The notes under the pieces were generated by a model, which searched no databases, was not told where the DNA came from, and saw only the letters and a program-made list of their open reading frames with translations. Source: Candidatus Zixiibacteriota bacterium (GTDB lineage Bacteria; Zixibacteria; MSB-5A5; GN15; FEB-12). Taken from it: a DNA stretch of 64,000 bases. Below are positions 1 to 8,485 of the stretch, piece after piece; within the stretch, counting starts at the first letter, position 1, and the number at the start of each line of letters is the position of its first letter. Both the position numbers and the translations under genes were made by a program. The stretch is taken from positions 231,260-295,259 of the forward strand of contig JBFLZR010000003.1 of NCBI GenBank assembly GCA_040756055.1, read 5' to 3'.

Positions 1-342
1 GTGCAGCTTGGTAATCAGTTGATGGATCAGGGGAATTTTCCGATCGCGGCCGAGGCCTACAAGCGGGCATTGGCGATCGACCCTCGTGATCCCAATGTCC
101 GCACGGATTTCGGCGCCTGTCTTCACGGGATGGGCCTTCAGCGACGGGCTATCGAAGAGTTTCACCGGGTGCTTACGGAGCATCCCGAACACGCTATCGC
201 CAATTTCAATCTGGGGATAGTTTTTTACAACACCAAGACTCTGGATTCAGCGCGCTATTACTGGAAGGAGTATCTGAGGATTGAACCCGACGGTCAGGCC
301 GCAGCTCAGGCCAAACAATATTTGGAGACGATAGGCGGTTAG
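1..342 (+). CDS. TPR-repeat protein, C-terminal part (5' end outside window)
   Basis: This is the C-terminal end of a tetratricopeptide-repeat protein. About three TPR units fill the 113 visible residues, with the usual helix-turn-helix spacing (for example Y20-A23-A25 and the repeated N-x-G-x-x-F/L pattern). TPRs are protein-protein interaction scaffolds, so no enzymatic role can be read from them. The frame is open from the first base, and the GTG there may be an internal valine, so the gene probably begins upstream. The stop codon is 34 bases before the permease gene. The partner is unknown. Confidence 0.75.
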   Translation: MQLGNQLMDQGNFPIAAEAYKRALAIDPRDPNVRTDFGACLHGMGLQRRAIEEFHRVLTEHPEHAIANFNLGIVFYNTKTLDSARYYWKEYLRIEPDGQAAAQAKQYLETIGG

Positions 343-376
343 TATTCTTACGCTACTTCAAAATTTCGCCGGGTCA

Positions 377-1405
377 GTGTGGGCAATGCTCGTTGACTCG
401 GCGTTTTTGCTCTTAGTCGGGATAGCCCTGGCCGGGCTGGTGCGGGTGCTGCTCAATGAGGCCAGTGTGCGCAGATTTCTGACCGGCTCGAAATCAGCGG
501 TGGTGCTGAAATCGGCGCTGCTTGGGATTCCGCTGCCGTTGTGCTCGTGCTCGGTGGTGCCGGTTGCCTATGAACTCCGCAAGTCCGGCCTCAGCAGAGG
601 CGGCACGACGGCATTTCTGGTGTCTACCCCGGAGACCGGTGTCGATTCCATTCTACTGACCTACTCGCTGACCGATCCGCTTATGACGGTTGCCAGACCG
701 ATTACGGCGTTCGTAACGGCTATGGCGGCCGGGCTGGCGGTGGAACTGTCACCCTGGGTAGACGTCAGCGTTGAAGAGCCTGCCGGCGCATGCACAGACG
801 ACTGCTGCAGCCCTGTCAGGGCGAATGCGAACACGGAATCCCGGTCTCTCGGGCAGAAGATTGTCGATGGTCTCAAGTATGCTTTTGGGGATTTGATGGA
901 TGATCTCGCGCCATATTTATTTATCGGTTATCTGCTGGCGGGCGTGGCGGCACTTTTACTTGGCGACCAGTTTGGCGCGATACCCGAGACATTCCGAAGC
1001 GGGTGGGGCAGTTATGTGGGAGCGGTGGTAGTCGGGCTGCCGCTTTATATCTGCGCGACATCATCGACACCGCTCGCCGCGGTGCTGTTGACTTTCGGGT
1101 TTTCGCCGGGAGCGGTACTGGTGTTTCTGCTGGTCGGTCCGGCGACCAATGTGGCTTCGCTCACAGTAGTGAGGAAGATTCTCAAAGGGCGGGCAACGCT
1201 CGTTTATCTGGCGGCGATTGTCGTGATCTCGATTCTCTGTGGCCTGGTTTTTGACGCCGTGTACAGTTGGCTGGGCTACAGCCCGGTATACAGGTCCGGT
1301 GCGGAGAGCGATGCGGCTTCGGTGTGGGGGGTTGTGTCGGCTGTGGTTTTTTCGGTTTACGTGGTGTATCTCACCTTCCGCAAGTTGCTCCGGCGCGTTT
1401 TTTAG
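377..1405 (+). CDS. SO_0444/DUF318-type permease, putative Cu/Zn efflux
   Basis: Integral membrane permease of the DUF318 (ArsP-like) superfamily, 342 residues with about eight hydrophobic segments. It has the family hallmark P-L-C-S-C-S (Cys56, Cys58) after a re-entrant helix. A matching but degenerate motif (P-L-Y-I-C-A-T-S) occurs in the second half, consistent with an internally duplicated transporter. A cysteine-rich cytoplasmic loop (C-T-D-D-C-C, residues 139-144) resembles the metal-binding loop of the SO_0444 branch, which is associated with copper/zinc export. I infer metal efflux; the substrate is not proven by sequence. The start is GTG, with an in-frame ATG three codons later as an alternative. 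Confidence 0.8.
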   Translation: MWAMLVDSAFLLLVGIALAGLVRVLLNEASVRRFLTGSKSAVVLKSALLGIPLPLCSCSVVPVAYELRKSGLSRGGTTAFLVSTPETGVDSILLTYSLTDPLMTVARPITAFVTAMAAGLAVELSPWVDVSVEEPAGACTDDCCSPVRANANTESRSLGQKIVDGLKYAFGDLMDDLAPYLFIGYLLAGVAALLLGDQFGAIPETFRSGWGSYVGAVVVGLPLYICATSSTPLAAVLLTFGFSPGAVLVFLLVGPATNVASLTVVRKILKGRATLVYLAAIVVISILCGLVFDAVYSWLGYSPVYRSGAESDAASVWGVVSAVVFSVYVVYLTFRKLLRRVF

Positions 1406-1447
1406 TTTTATCTTGTCCGGCGGCCCGCTCCGATTTTCTTTTCTGCT

Positions 1448-2158
1448 ATGATGGCAGGCGTAAAGAAACCTCAGTGGCTGGAGGGGATGATTGACTTTTT
1501 CTTTCCGCCCCTGTGTCTGGGCTGCGGCGAGTACACTGAGAACGAAGGCTCTATCTGCGGGCGCTGCCTGAAAGCAATCGAGACATTCGACCGGCCGTTC
1601 TGTTTAAACTGTATGAGTATCATCCCGGCCGGCCACAAGTGCACTATCTGCAAAGGTGATTCACTGCCGCTTTTTGCCTATGGCAACTACACCAGTCCGC
1701 TGGAGGATATCGTCATTCAGTTCAAGTTCAAGGGTATCAAAACGCCGGCGAAGTACTTCGCCCGGCTGCTCCATGAGCAGTTCGCGCCGGTGGTGGAAGA
1801 ATTGGGCAGTATGACCCTGGCGCCGATTCCTCTTCATCCGTCGCGCGAAAGCCGTCGCGGTTACAATCAGGCAGAGTTGTTAGCGCGTGAATTGGCGCAA
1901 ATTTTTGGCTACGCCACGCAGGCCGACCTGCTGAGGCGAATCAAGTTGCGTAAAGAACAGGCGCGGCTCAACCACAAAGAGAGGGTGGCGAATATCAGGG
2001 GTGTGTTCGAGGTGGCGGAGGAGTTCGATATTGATGGCGGTGTGATTCTGGTTGATGATGTGGTGACATCGGGATCGACCGTACGCGAGGCCGCCGGGAT
2101 TCTCAGAACGAAAGGCTACAGGGTGGTGGCGGTTCTCGCGATCGCTCACGCCTTGTAG
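1448..2158 (+). CDS. comF: ComF family phosphoribosyltransferase-like protein
   Basis: ComF/GntX family protein of 236 residues. The N-terminus carries double zinc-ribbon cysteine pairs (C23/C26, C37/C40, C52/C55, C65/C68). The C-terminus is a type I phosphoribosyltransferase fold with a clear PRPP-binding motif, V-I-L-V-D-D-V-V-T-S-G-S-T, at about residues 199-211. In competent bacteria ComF acts in DNA uptake and processing, but homologues are widespread and their reaction is not established. The tandem ATG at the start leaves the exact initiator open. It sits 9 bases upstream of the recombinase gene and is probably cotranscribed with it. Confidence 0.88.
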   Translation: MMAGVKKPQWLEGMIDFFFPPLCLGCGEYTENEGSICGRCLKAIETFDRPFCLNCMSIIPAGHKCTICKGDSLPLFAYGNYTSPLEDIVIQFKFKGIKTPAKYFARLLHEQFAPVVEELGSMTLAPIPLHPSRESRRGYNQAELLARELAQIFGYATQADLLRRIKLRKEQARLNHKERVANIRGVFEVAEEFDIDGGVILVDDVVTSGSTVREAAGILRTKGYRVVAVLAIAHAL

Positions 2159-2167
2159 GAATTGTCG

Positions 2168-3067
2168 ATGGTAAAGGCGCATATAGAGGATTATCTGCAG
2201 TATCTGAAGCTCGAGCGTGGACTGTCTGCCAATACTCTGGCGTCGTACCGTCGTGACCTGGCGGAGTTTTTTTCTCCGGTTAAACACAGGGAAGTTACAT
2301 CGGTCAAACCGTCGGATATTAACGAATATCTCACCCGGCTGAACAAGAGCGGGCGTAAGCCGACGACGATAGCGCGCAAGATTTCATCGATCCGCCAGTT
2401 TTTTAAATATCTCGTTAATAACGGTGTCGTCAAAGATGACCCCACTTCGGCTTTTGCCGCGCCGAAGATTGTCCGGTATCATCCGCACTATCTCTCCGCG
2501 ACCGAGATCGAGAAAATCCTGTCATCGATCGAGACCAATACAGTCGCCGGTAAGCGCGATCGGGCCATAATCGAATTGCTGTATGGTTCGGGTCTGAGAA
2601 TCTCGGAATTGATAAATTTGAAAATTTCTGATATAGAATTTGAGGCCGGATTTATTCGCGTAATCGGCAAAGGGGACAAAGAGCGGCTTGTCCCGATGGG
2701 GGATTTTGCTAAATCGGCAATTGAGGAATATCTGAATTTTCGAGATGAGAAAAAGGGGGGCGGTCGCTCTAATTTCGTGTTTGTCAGCAAGATAGGGGAT
2801 AAATTTTCTCGGGTTAGTTTGTGGAAAATCGTCAGAAAGGTGGTCTTAAAGGCCGGAATTTTGCGGAAGGTGACTCCGCACACTTTCCGTCATTCGTTTG
2901 CCACGCATATGCTTGAGGGAGGGGCAGATCTAAGAATAGTGCAAGAAATGCTCGGTCATGCCGATATATCTACAACACAGATATATACGACGATTGATCG
3001 GGACTATATAATTGCAGAACACAAAAAGTACCATCCAAGAGAGCTGGCCCGGTCCAACGACGACTGA
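2168..3067 (+). CDS. xerD: Tyrosine recombinase XerC/XerD family
   Basis: Site-specific tyrosine recombinase of 299 residues, the normal length for XerC/XerD. The N-terminal SAM-like core-binding domain (about 5-90) is followed by the catalytic domain. All catalytic residues are visible: R144 (G-L-R-I-S-E-L), K168 (G-K-G-D-K), H238-x-x-R241 (H-T-F-R-H-S), H264 (L-G-H) and nucleophile Y273. It most likely resolves chromosome dimers at dif. No integrase-type extra domains or att repeats are seen. I chose the ATG because AGGA lies 7 bases upstream; a TTG two codons earlier is too close to that site. XerC versus XerD cannot be separated by eye. Confidence 0.9.
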   Translation: MVKAHIEDYLQYLKLERGLSANTLASYRRDLAEFFSPVKHREVTSVKPSDINEYLTRLNKSGRKPTTIARKISSIRQFFKYLVNNGVVKDDPTSAFAAPKIVRYHPHYLSATEIEKILSSIETNTVAGKRDRAIIELLYGSGLRISELINLKISDIEFEAGFIRVIGKGDKERLVPMGDFAKSAIEEYLNFRDEKKGGGRSNFVFVSKIGDKFSRVSLWKIVRKVVLKAGILRKVTPHTFRHSFATHMLEGGADLRIVQEMLGHADISTTQIYTTIDRDYIIAEHKKYHPRELARSNDD

Positions 3068-4010
3068 ACCGCCTCGAGGGTCATCGTATCATTTTGCCCT
3101 CAGGCAGACCGGGATTAATATAGACTTCCATCTTCAGCGGTTCTTCCAGGCCAACAATATGTACCTGCATTACTTTGAATCGTTTGAAGATCTGGTGACG
3201 ATCTGTCAAAGATTCCCGGTGGATATTATCATGATGGCCAGCAGGGGCAGTTGCGTTAAGGAAGTCGAATTGGTGAGGACCATTAAGGATAATGTCTTTC
3301 TGCGGATTGTGCCGATAATCCTGTTTCATCCGGAGCCGGACGAGAGCATCGTGGTGGCGGCCTACCAGGCCGGCGCCGAGGATTTTGTTTATGGTGACTG
3401 GCGCGACAAGTTGACGCAGGTTCGTATCAAGCGGGTGATTGAGCGTTCCCGGCGCGACCTGTCCATTAATCCATCCACCCATCTTCCGGGGCCCGCGATA
3501 ATAGAGGCCGAGATTGACCGTCAGATAAATATGGAAGCACAGTTCGCCGTGTGTTACGCCGACCTCGATAATTTCAAAGCGTACAACGACTACTATGGCT
3601 ATTTTTATGGCGACAAAGTGATACAGCTTACCTCGAGAGTAATCAAAGACGTTGTTTTTGATTTGTGCCGGGAGGGGTTTGTCGGTCACATTGCCGGGGA
3701 TGACTTCATATTCATTATTCCGCCCGAAGAAGTAGAGCGCATCTGCGGTGAGATTATACGCACGTTCGATATACTGATACCGTTTCGGTATGACGAGCGG
3801 GCGCGGCAGCGGGGGTTCATAGAGACCACCAACCGGCGGGGAGAGCCCGAAGAATTTCCCATTCTGACGATATCCATTGCCGTTCTTATCAACGAAGACA
3901 GGCAGTTCGGGCACGTGGGGGAGATGTCGCGGATGCTGGCCGATCTGAAGACGGCAACAAAGCGCAAAGATGGTTCGAACTACATGGTCGAACGTCGCAA
4001 GAAATACTGA
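3012..4010 (+). CDS. Degenerate receiver-GGDEF domain protein
   Basis: 332-residue protein with a receiver-like N-terminal domain (about 30-145) and a GGDEF-like C-terminal domain (about 155-325). The receiver lacks the phospho-acceptor: the usual aspartate at the end of beta-3 is replaced in P-V-D-I-I-M-M-A-S. The GGDEF signature reads A-G-D-D-F (228-232) instead of G-G-D/E-E-F, although an upstream D-L-D-N-F-K motif (184-189) is kept. It may therefore be an inactive or altered diguanylate cyclase, or a nucleotide sensor. The only usable start that preserves the receiver fold is a TTG lying 56 bases inside xerD. The next ATG, at about 3159, would cut the receiver. Confidence 0.75.
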   Translation: MQNTKSTIQESWPGPTTTEPPRGSSYHFALRQTGINIDFHLQRFFQANNMYLHYFESFEDLVTICQRFPVDIIMMASRGSCVKEVELVRTIKDNVFLRIVPIILFHPEPDESIVVAAYQAGAEDFVYGDWRDKLTQVRIKRVIERSRRDLSINPSTHLPGPAIIEAEIDRQINMEAQFAVCYADLDNFKAYNDYYGYFYGDKVIQLTSRVIKDVVFDLCREGFVGHIAGDDFIFIIPPEEVERICGEIIRTFDILIPFRYDERARQRGFIETTNRRGEPEEFPILTISIAVLINEDRQFGHVGEMSRMLADLKTATKRKDGSNYMVERRKKY

Positions 4011-4016
4011 GCGGTC

Positions 4017-6254
4017 TTAGTTGCCGCGGTTCAGAGTATTTCGCAGGTCGAGTGACGGCTGGTAGGAGGGATTGAGAGCCAGCGCTCTGTTGACATACTC
4101 AAGCGCCGAATCTACGGGAAAGCCGCTGTTGTAATAAATAACGCCGATACAGTGATACGCCTGATAAAAAGTGCTGTCCCGGTTCACAACCACCCTCATC
4201 AGCTCCAAGGACCGGTTGAACTCCTGTCGCCTGAGATAGGAGAGTCCCCAGTTGAACAGTTCGGCTGGGGTGGGCTCTCCCAGAGTTCGTCCGACCGTGA
4301 AGAGTGAGTCGGCCATATTCAGTTGGCCGTTCCGAATGCCGTGCGATCCATAGCGGAAATATCCAACCGCTTGTGACGGCGCTGTCAGGATGGATTTGCG
4401 GTAGTAGTATTCGGCGGAGTCGGTCAGCCGCAATTGGCTGTAAGTGTCCGCAAGATTGGCGTAGTAGAGAGCGAGTCTTTCCGGATTTATGCCCGGGTCG
4501 CCGTGGGTGGCTATGGCATTACGAAAGAGAGCGACAGCCGTATCGGGATTGGCAACCTGTCTGACAAGCAGGCCGAGATTGTTGTAGGCGGGCGAGAAGT
4601 TTGGGTCGAGTTGTATTGCCCGCAGGTAATTCTGCGCCGCCTCGCCGTAATTGCCCTGTAAAAACTGAATGTGACCGAGGCTATTGACCAGGGTTGCGGA
4701 GTAGGGGTAGTCACGGTCGGCCATGCGGTACGACTGTTCTGCCCGGGCGTAGTCGCCGAGCTGTTCGAACTGGATGCCCTCGTTGAAATAGATTTGGAAG
4801 TCACTTGTGCCGACTTCTTCGTAATGCGTGCGGTTGAAGACGAAGAGGGGGATCAACAAGAGAGCACCTGCGACCATATACTGCTTTGACTTCATTTCGC
4901 GCAGCGAACCAAACAGATACACCAGCCCACCGGCCGCTATTATGATCATAAAGGGAATCAGGGGCAGGCGATGCCGGGCCGTAACGAGAAATAGAATAAT
5001 CGACGGGATGTACGCCAATAGGAATATATAGACAGGAATCAGGTTTTTGAACTTCTCTTTCGTCAAATAGACTCCGGCCAGCGTGAGCGGAAGAAGTATT
5101 CCGAAGGGGAACATGAGGATCTTTTTCCAGACGAGTATCGAATAAAGGGCTGATTTGGTTCTTTGATGATAGATATCGAGATTATCGCTGTTTTCGAATC
5201 CGGAGAGCAAATAAACGGTCTTTCGCCAGAGCAGGTCGGCGAATTTCGCGGGATTGTTTACGATAAAGGATACGGCCTTTTTACTCCAGAATGATGACTG
5301 TTCGGCTTCCGAGAGGCGTCTTCCGGCCTCGCGCTCGGCGGCATTTTGAGTGGCGACGCCGAATTGTCGCCAGCTAACGGCCTCATTAAGGTCCACCTCC
5401 GGCATCAACATCGTCAGTCCATCGGCCTCCGGGTTATTACCGAGGTACAGATTGATTCCGCCCTGTGATGAGATCAGGATGAAATCTCCGGTGACGATCA
5501 GATTCCTGATGGTAACCGGGGCAATGGTAATGATCAGACCCACCAGTAAAACGGTCGGGAGCTTAATGCGAATGGTGAGTGAAGCTTTCTTCACGCCCGA
5601 AAAGAACAGCCAGAGCATAAGAAAAGGGATGACAATAAGCACATTGGGCCTGGCCAGTGCCGCCAAGCCGAAAACGATACCGGTCATGAGCCATGTTTTA
5701 ATGGAGGATGACTGCCGGTAGGCGACGGTTCGAAACATTGCCCACACTATCAGCAAGAGAAACAGAGCGGGGATGAGGAACATTGTTTCATAAAAGACAA
5801 GTGTTCCGTAGAAGGCATAAATCAGCCCGGCCACGATGGCGGTTTTCGAATCGAACAACTGCCGAGCCAGTTGGAAGATGAACCAGGCGGTGCCGGCGGT
5901 CAGAAGGATTTGAAGAATCTTGGCGAAGAGAATGGAACTTCCGGTAACAAGAGCGAGGAGTGCGAGGAAATACGGATACAACGGGGCCCGGAAGTATGCC
6001 CCTTGCCCCCAGAACGATTCACTCAGGATTTGTTGAGCCCATTCCCAGTGCCACTTTTCGTCAACCATCGGAACCAGGAATTCGGGGAGATTGCTTATCT
6101 CAAGCAGATATATCAGTCGAACCAGAACAGCTATGGCGGCAATGGTGAGCGGCCATTTATTGTCTTTCAGCCTGTTGAGCATTTTTGATGGTGTCGGAGT
6201 CATATTCAAGCGTTTTCCGATTCTCATGGTATTCAAATGTCGGCTGACTGGCAA
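4017..6254 (-). CDS. GT39-type membrane glycosyltransferase with C-terminal TPRs
   Basis: 745-residue polytopic protein. The first ~460 residues hold about ten membrane helices and look like the PMT_2/ArnT (GT-C) superfamily: an early acidic loop (V-D-E-K-W-H-W) is followed by an R-A-P-L-Y-P motif, as in lipid-linked sugar transferases. The last ~270 residues are TPR repeats, probably periplasmic, with at least five units such as Y-N-N-L-G-L-L and Y-H-C-I-G-V-I-Y-Y-N. I infer transfer of a sugar from a polyprenyl carrier to an envelope acceptor; donor and acceptor are unknown. Several in-frame ATGs near the start leave the N-terminus uncertain. It converges on the receiver-GGDEF gene with a 6-base gap. 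Confidence 0.75.
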   Translation of the reverse strand: MPVSRHLNTMRIGKRLNMTPTPSKMLNRLKDNKWPLTIAAIAVLVRLIYLLEISNLPEFLVPMVDEKWHWEWAQQILSESFWGQGAYFRAPLYPYFLALLALVTGSSILFAKILQILLTAGTAWFIFQLARQLFDSKTAIVAGLIYAFYGTLVFYETMFLIPALFLLLIVWAMFRTVAYRQSSSIKTWLMTGIVFGLAALARPNVLIVIPFLMLWLFFSGVKKASLTIRIKLPTVLLVGLIITIAPVTIRNLIVTGDFILISSQGGINLYLGNNPEADGLTMLMPEVDLNEAVSWRQFGVATQNAAEREAGRRLSEAEQSSFWSKKAVSFIVNNPAKFADLLWRKTVYLLSGFENSDNLDIYHQRTKSALYSILVWKKILMFPFGILLPLTLAGVYLTKEKFKNLIPVYIFLLAYIPSIILFLVTARHRLPLIPFMIIIAAGGLVYLFGSLREMKSKQYMVAGALLLIPLFVFNRTHYEEVGTSDFQIYFNEGIQFEQLGDYARAEQSYRMADRDYPYSATLVNSLGHIQFLQGNYGEAAQNYLRAIQLDPNFSPAYNNLGLLVRQVANPDTAVALFRNAIATHGDPGINPERLALYYANLADTYSQLRLTDSAEYYYRKSILTAPSQAVGYFRYGSHGIRNGQLNMADSLFTVGRTLGEPTPAELFNWGLSYLRRQEFNRSLELMRVVVNRDSTFYQAYHCIGVIYYNSGFPVDSALEYVNRALALNPSYQPSLDLRNTLNRGN

Positions 6255-6364
6255 GTATTTATTGCGTCGCCGCTTGCGGGCCGCGAATTAGCCTGAAACA
6301 AGCCTCGAGAATTTGACGTATTTTAAAAGCAAAGGCAGTTCAATACGTAAGGGAGACTTCGAGC

Positions 6365-6943
6365 ATGAAAAGCGTGGTTATTTGCACGATGGTTTGTCTG
6401 GTGATGCTGGCCTCCCCGGCCATGTCTCACGATAGTCACCGGACTCATATGGTGTCGGTTCACGACGTCAGTTGCCGGTGGGACAACGTAAATTTTGACC
6501 TCGAAGACGGCACGATTGTGCTCGAGCACGAAGGCCGTGATATTGAGACCGTGGAGATCACCGAGGATTATGAGTTATATGTCAACGGCGATAAGATAGA
6601 GCTCAATGAACATCAGCAGGAGCTTGTCGCGGAGTTCTATGAGTCGGTTATGGATATAATCGATTACGCCAAGGCACTCGGCTGGGAAGGAGCCAGGATC
6701 GGGGCAGAGGGCGCGAAACTTGGCCTTCAGGCGGTGGGGGGGTTGTTCAAGGTTGTCTTTACCAGTTACGACACGGATGACTTTGAACGTGATATTGAAA
6801 GGGAGGCCGAGAAGATCGAAGCCAAAGCCGAGAAGCTCGAGAAGAAGGCTGAGCGGATAGAAGTCATGGCGGAGGATTTGGCGGACCTCGCCCAGGAGAT
6901 GGACGAGGAGATACCTCAACTGGACGAGTTGGGTTGGTTTTAG
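6365..6943 (+). CDS. Secreted DUF2884 (YggN)-like protein
   Basis: 192 residues with a clear Sec signal peptide (about 1-21, M-K-S then a hydrophobic core ending A-M-S). The mature part starts with a beta-rich segment (V-N-F-D-L-E-D-G-T-I-V-L, N-G-D-K-I-E-L) and continues into long alpha-helices. A highly charged coiled coil follows (about 140-180, repeats of E-A-E-K-I-E and E-K-K-A-E-R). This architecture recalls the DUF2884/YggN family of periplasmic proteins; I assign it by pattern only. Function is unknown. The gene is monocistronic and ends at a strong terminator. Confidence 0.6.
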   Translation: MKSVVICTMVCLVMLASPAMSHDSHRTHMVSVHDVSCRWDNVNFDLEDGTIVLEHEGRDIETVEITEDYELYVNGDKIELNEHQQELVAEFYESVMDIIDYAKALGWEGARIGAEGAKLGLQAVGGLFKVVFTSYDTDDFERDIEREAEKIEAKAEKLEKKAERIEVMAEDLADLAQEMDEEIPQLDELGWF

Positions 6944-7017
6944 CGATAGCTCGATAGCGGGGGTATGAGGGGGGCGCCCCCTTGTCAGCGCCCGGTGGAT
7001 ATCGGTGAGAAAGTAAG

Positions 7018-7047
7018 AAGGCAGAAGCCGTGAAGCTTCTGCCTTTT
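7018..7047 (+). terminator. Rho-independent terminator after the DUF2884-like gene
   Basis: A perfect 11-bp stem (AAGGCAGAAGC pairing with GCTTCTGCCTT) has a 6-base loop and is followed by TTTT. It ends the plus-strand transcript and may partly serve the pmbA gene arriving from the other strand. Confidence 0.8.
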
Positions 7048-7103
7048 ATTAATTGGTCTCAAAGCATCGATCTCGATCGGGATCGTCTCGAGCTCAAGAA
7101 TCA

Positions 7104-8426
7104 TCAGACGCCGCTGAATTGAACGTCCTTGAAATACATAGTGGGGCGCTGCAGGCTGGAGTAAGTGTAAGGGTCGTTGCCGACCTCCACCAGCGAGCTC
7201 CAGAACTGCAGAATGTTGCCTGACACGTTCATCTCGTTGACCGGCTTAATCAGCTTGCCGTCTTCGACGTAGGTTCCGATTATTCCGAAGGAGAAGTCGC
7301 CGGTGGTATCGTTGGAGTTGCCGCCGATAAAACCGGTAACGAGAATCCCCTTCTTCATGTCTTTCACCATTTCATCGAGAGACCTGGTCCCGAGTTCAAA
7401 GGTAACGTTGGTGGTGTCGCCGCCCGTGGGTTCAACGCCCAGTTTGCGGGAATAGTACCAATCGATCAGGTATTCCTTGAGGACGCCCTTCTCGATAATA
7501 GTTCTCTTACGGCTCGGCAGTCCGTCATCGTCATAGAGACGCGAGGCAAGGCCGCCCTTCATAAACGGGTCATCCACGACCGTCAGTTTATCCGAGAAGA
7601 CTTTCTGTCCCAATTTGCCATCAAGGCAGGAGTTCTTCTGCTGAAGGTTCCGACCGCTTAGTGGGCCCTCGAGAGCTCCCAAAAGGCTGGCACGGGCCCG
7701 GTTCTCGATAATCATGTCGTACGCGCCGGACTCTATCTTGGTTTGGCCGATCCTATCTAAGGCGCGTTCGACGGCGAATTCGCCGTAGGTTGAGATCGGG
7801 GGAAGGTCTTTGAAGAATCTTACGGTTCTCCAGTCCCACCATGAGGGCCGGCCGCCTTTGCCATCGGTAATACCCACTTCGACACCGGCGCTGAATGACG
7901 TGCTGCGACGCGTACCCTCGAAGCCGTTGCTGTGAACCTTAACCGATTCATAAGTACCGTCGCCGTAATACGATGTCAGCGATACTATTTTATCGGTGCG
8001 TTCACGCGTGTCGGTTTCGATGTCGCGGGCAATCTTCACGCGCTGGTCGGCCGAGACTTCATCGTAGCTGTTATCGCAGATACCCAGGTCAGCATCCTTT
8101 AGCCCGGCGTAGTATTTCGAATCGGGGAGGCTGCGATAAGGGTCTTCACCCAGATATTTCGTCATGGCCACGGCTTCTTCGATGAACTTGCTCAGTGAAT
8201 CTTTGCGCAGGTCATTGGTGGTATTGCCGGAATATCTGCCTTTGGTATATATGCGGACGGTCATGCTGTTTTGTGTTGCTTCCTGAAGCTTATCGATTTT
8301 CTGGTCGCGGCACTCGATTTCGATTTCGCGACTATTGGCCACATCAACTGCGGCTTCGTCGGCGCCAAACCCTTTGGCTTGTGTAACCGCCCACTTGGCC
8401 AGTTCTAATTTCTCTTTATTATTCAT
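7104..8426 (-). CDS. pmbA: TldE/PmbA family metalloprotease subunit
   Basis: 440-residue member of the TldD/PmbA (U62) family. As is normal for the TldE/PmbA branch it lacks the HExxxH zinc motif of its partner. Family features are present, including a C-terminal G-N-S-N-D-T-T-G-D-F-S-F-G-I block. In E. coli TldD and TldE form a heterodimeric protease that degrades unfolded peptides and matures microcin B17. No signal peptide is visible here. It lies 59 bases downstream of tldD on the same strand, and a Shine-Dalgarno-like purine stretch precedes the ATG. Confidence 0.88.
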   Translation of the reverse strand: MNNKEKLELAKWAVTQAKGFGADEAAVDVANSREIEIECRDQKIDKLQEATQNSMTVRIYTKGRYSGNTTNDLRKDSLSKFIEEAVAMTKYLGEDPYRSLPDSKYYAGLKDADLGICDNSYDEVSADQRVKIARDIETDTRERTDKIVSLTSYYGDGTYESVKVHSNGFEGTRRSTSFSAGVEVGITDGKGGRPSWWDWRTVRFFKDLPPISTYGEFAVERALDRIGQTKIESGAYDMIIENRARASLLGALEGPLSGRNLQQKNSCLDGKLGQKVFSDKLTVVDDPFMKGGLASRLYDDDGLPSRKRTIIEKGVLKEYLIDWYYSRKLGVEPTGGDTTNVTFELGTRSLDEMVKDMKKGILVTGFIGGNSNDTTGDFSFGIIGTYVEDGKLIKPVNEMNVSGNILQFWSSLVEVGNDPYTYSSLQRPTMYFKDVQFSGV

Positions 8427-8485
8427 AACCTGTTTTCCTGTTTCCTGTCCTTAGTGTGTTTCTGTTTTCTCTTTGACACAGTGCA

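Noticed and set aside
2168-3067. Tyrosine recombinase considered as a mobile-element integrase
   Set aside because: Length and motifs fit chromosomal XerC/D, and no tRNA target, direct repeats or phage genes surround it.
3081-3914. 277-codon open frame on the minus strand opposite the receiver-GGDEF gene
   Set aside because: Shadow frame; the plus-strand protein has recognisable receiver and GGDEF-like blocks.
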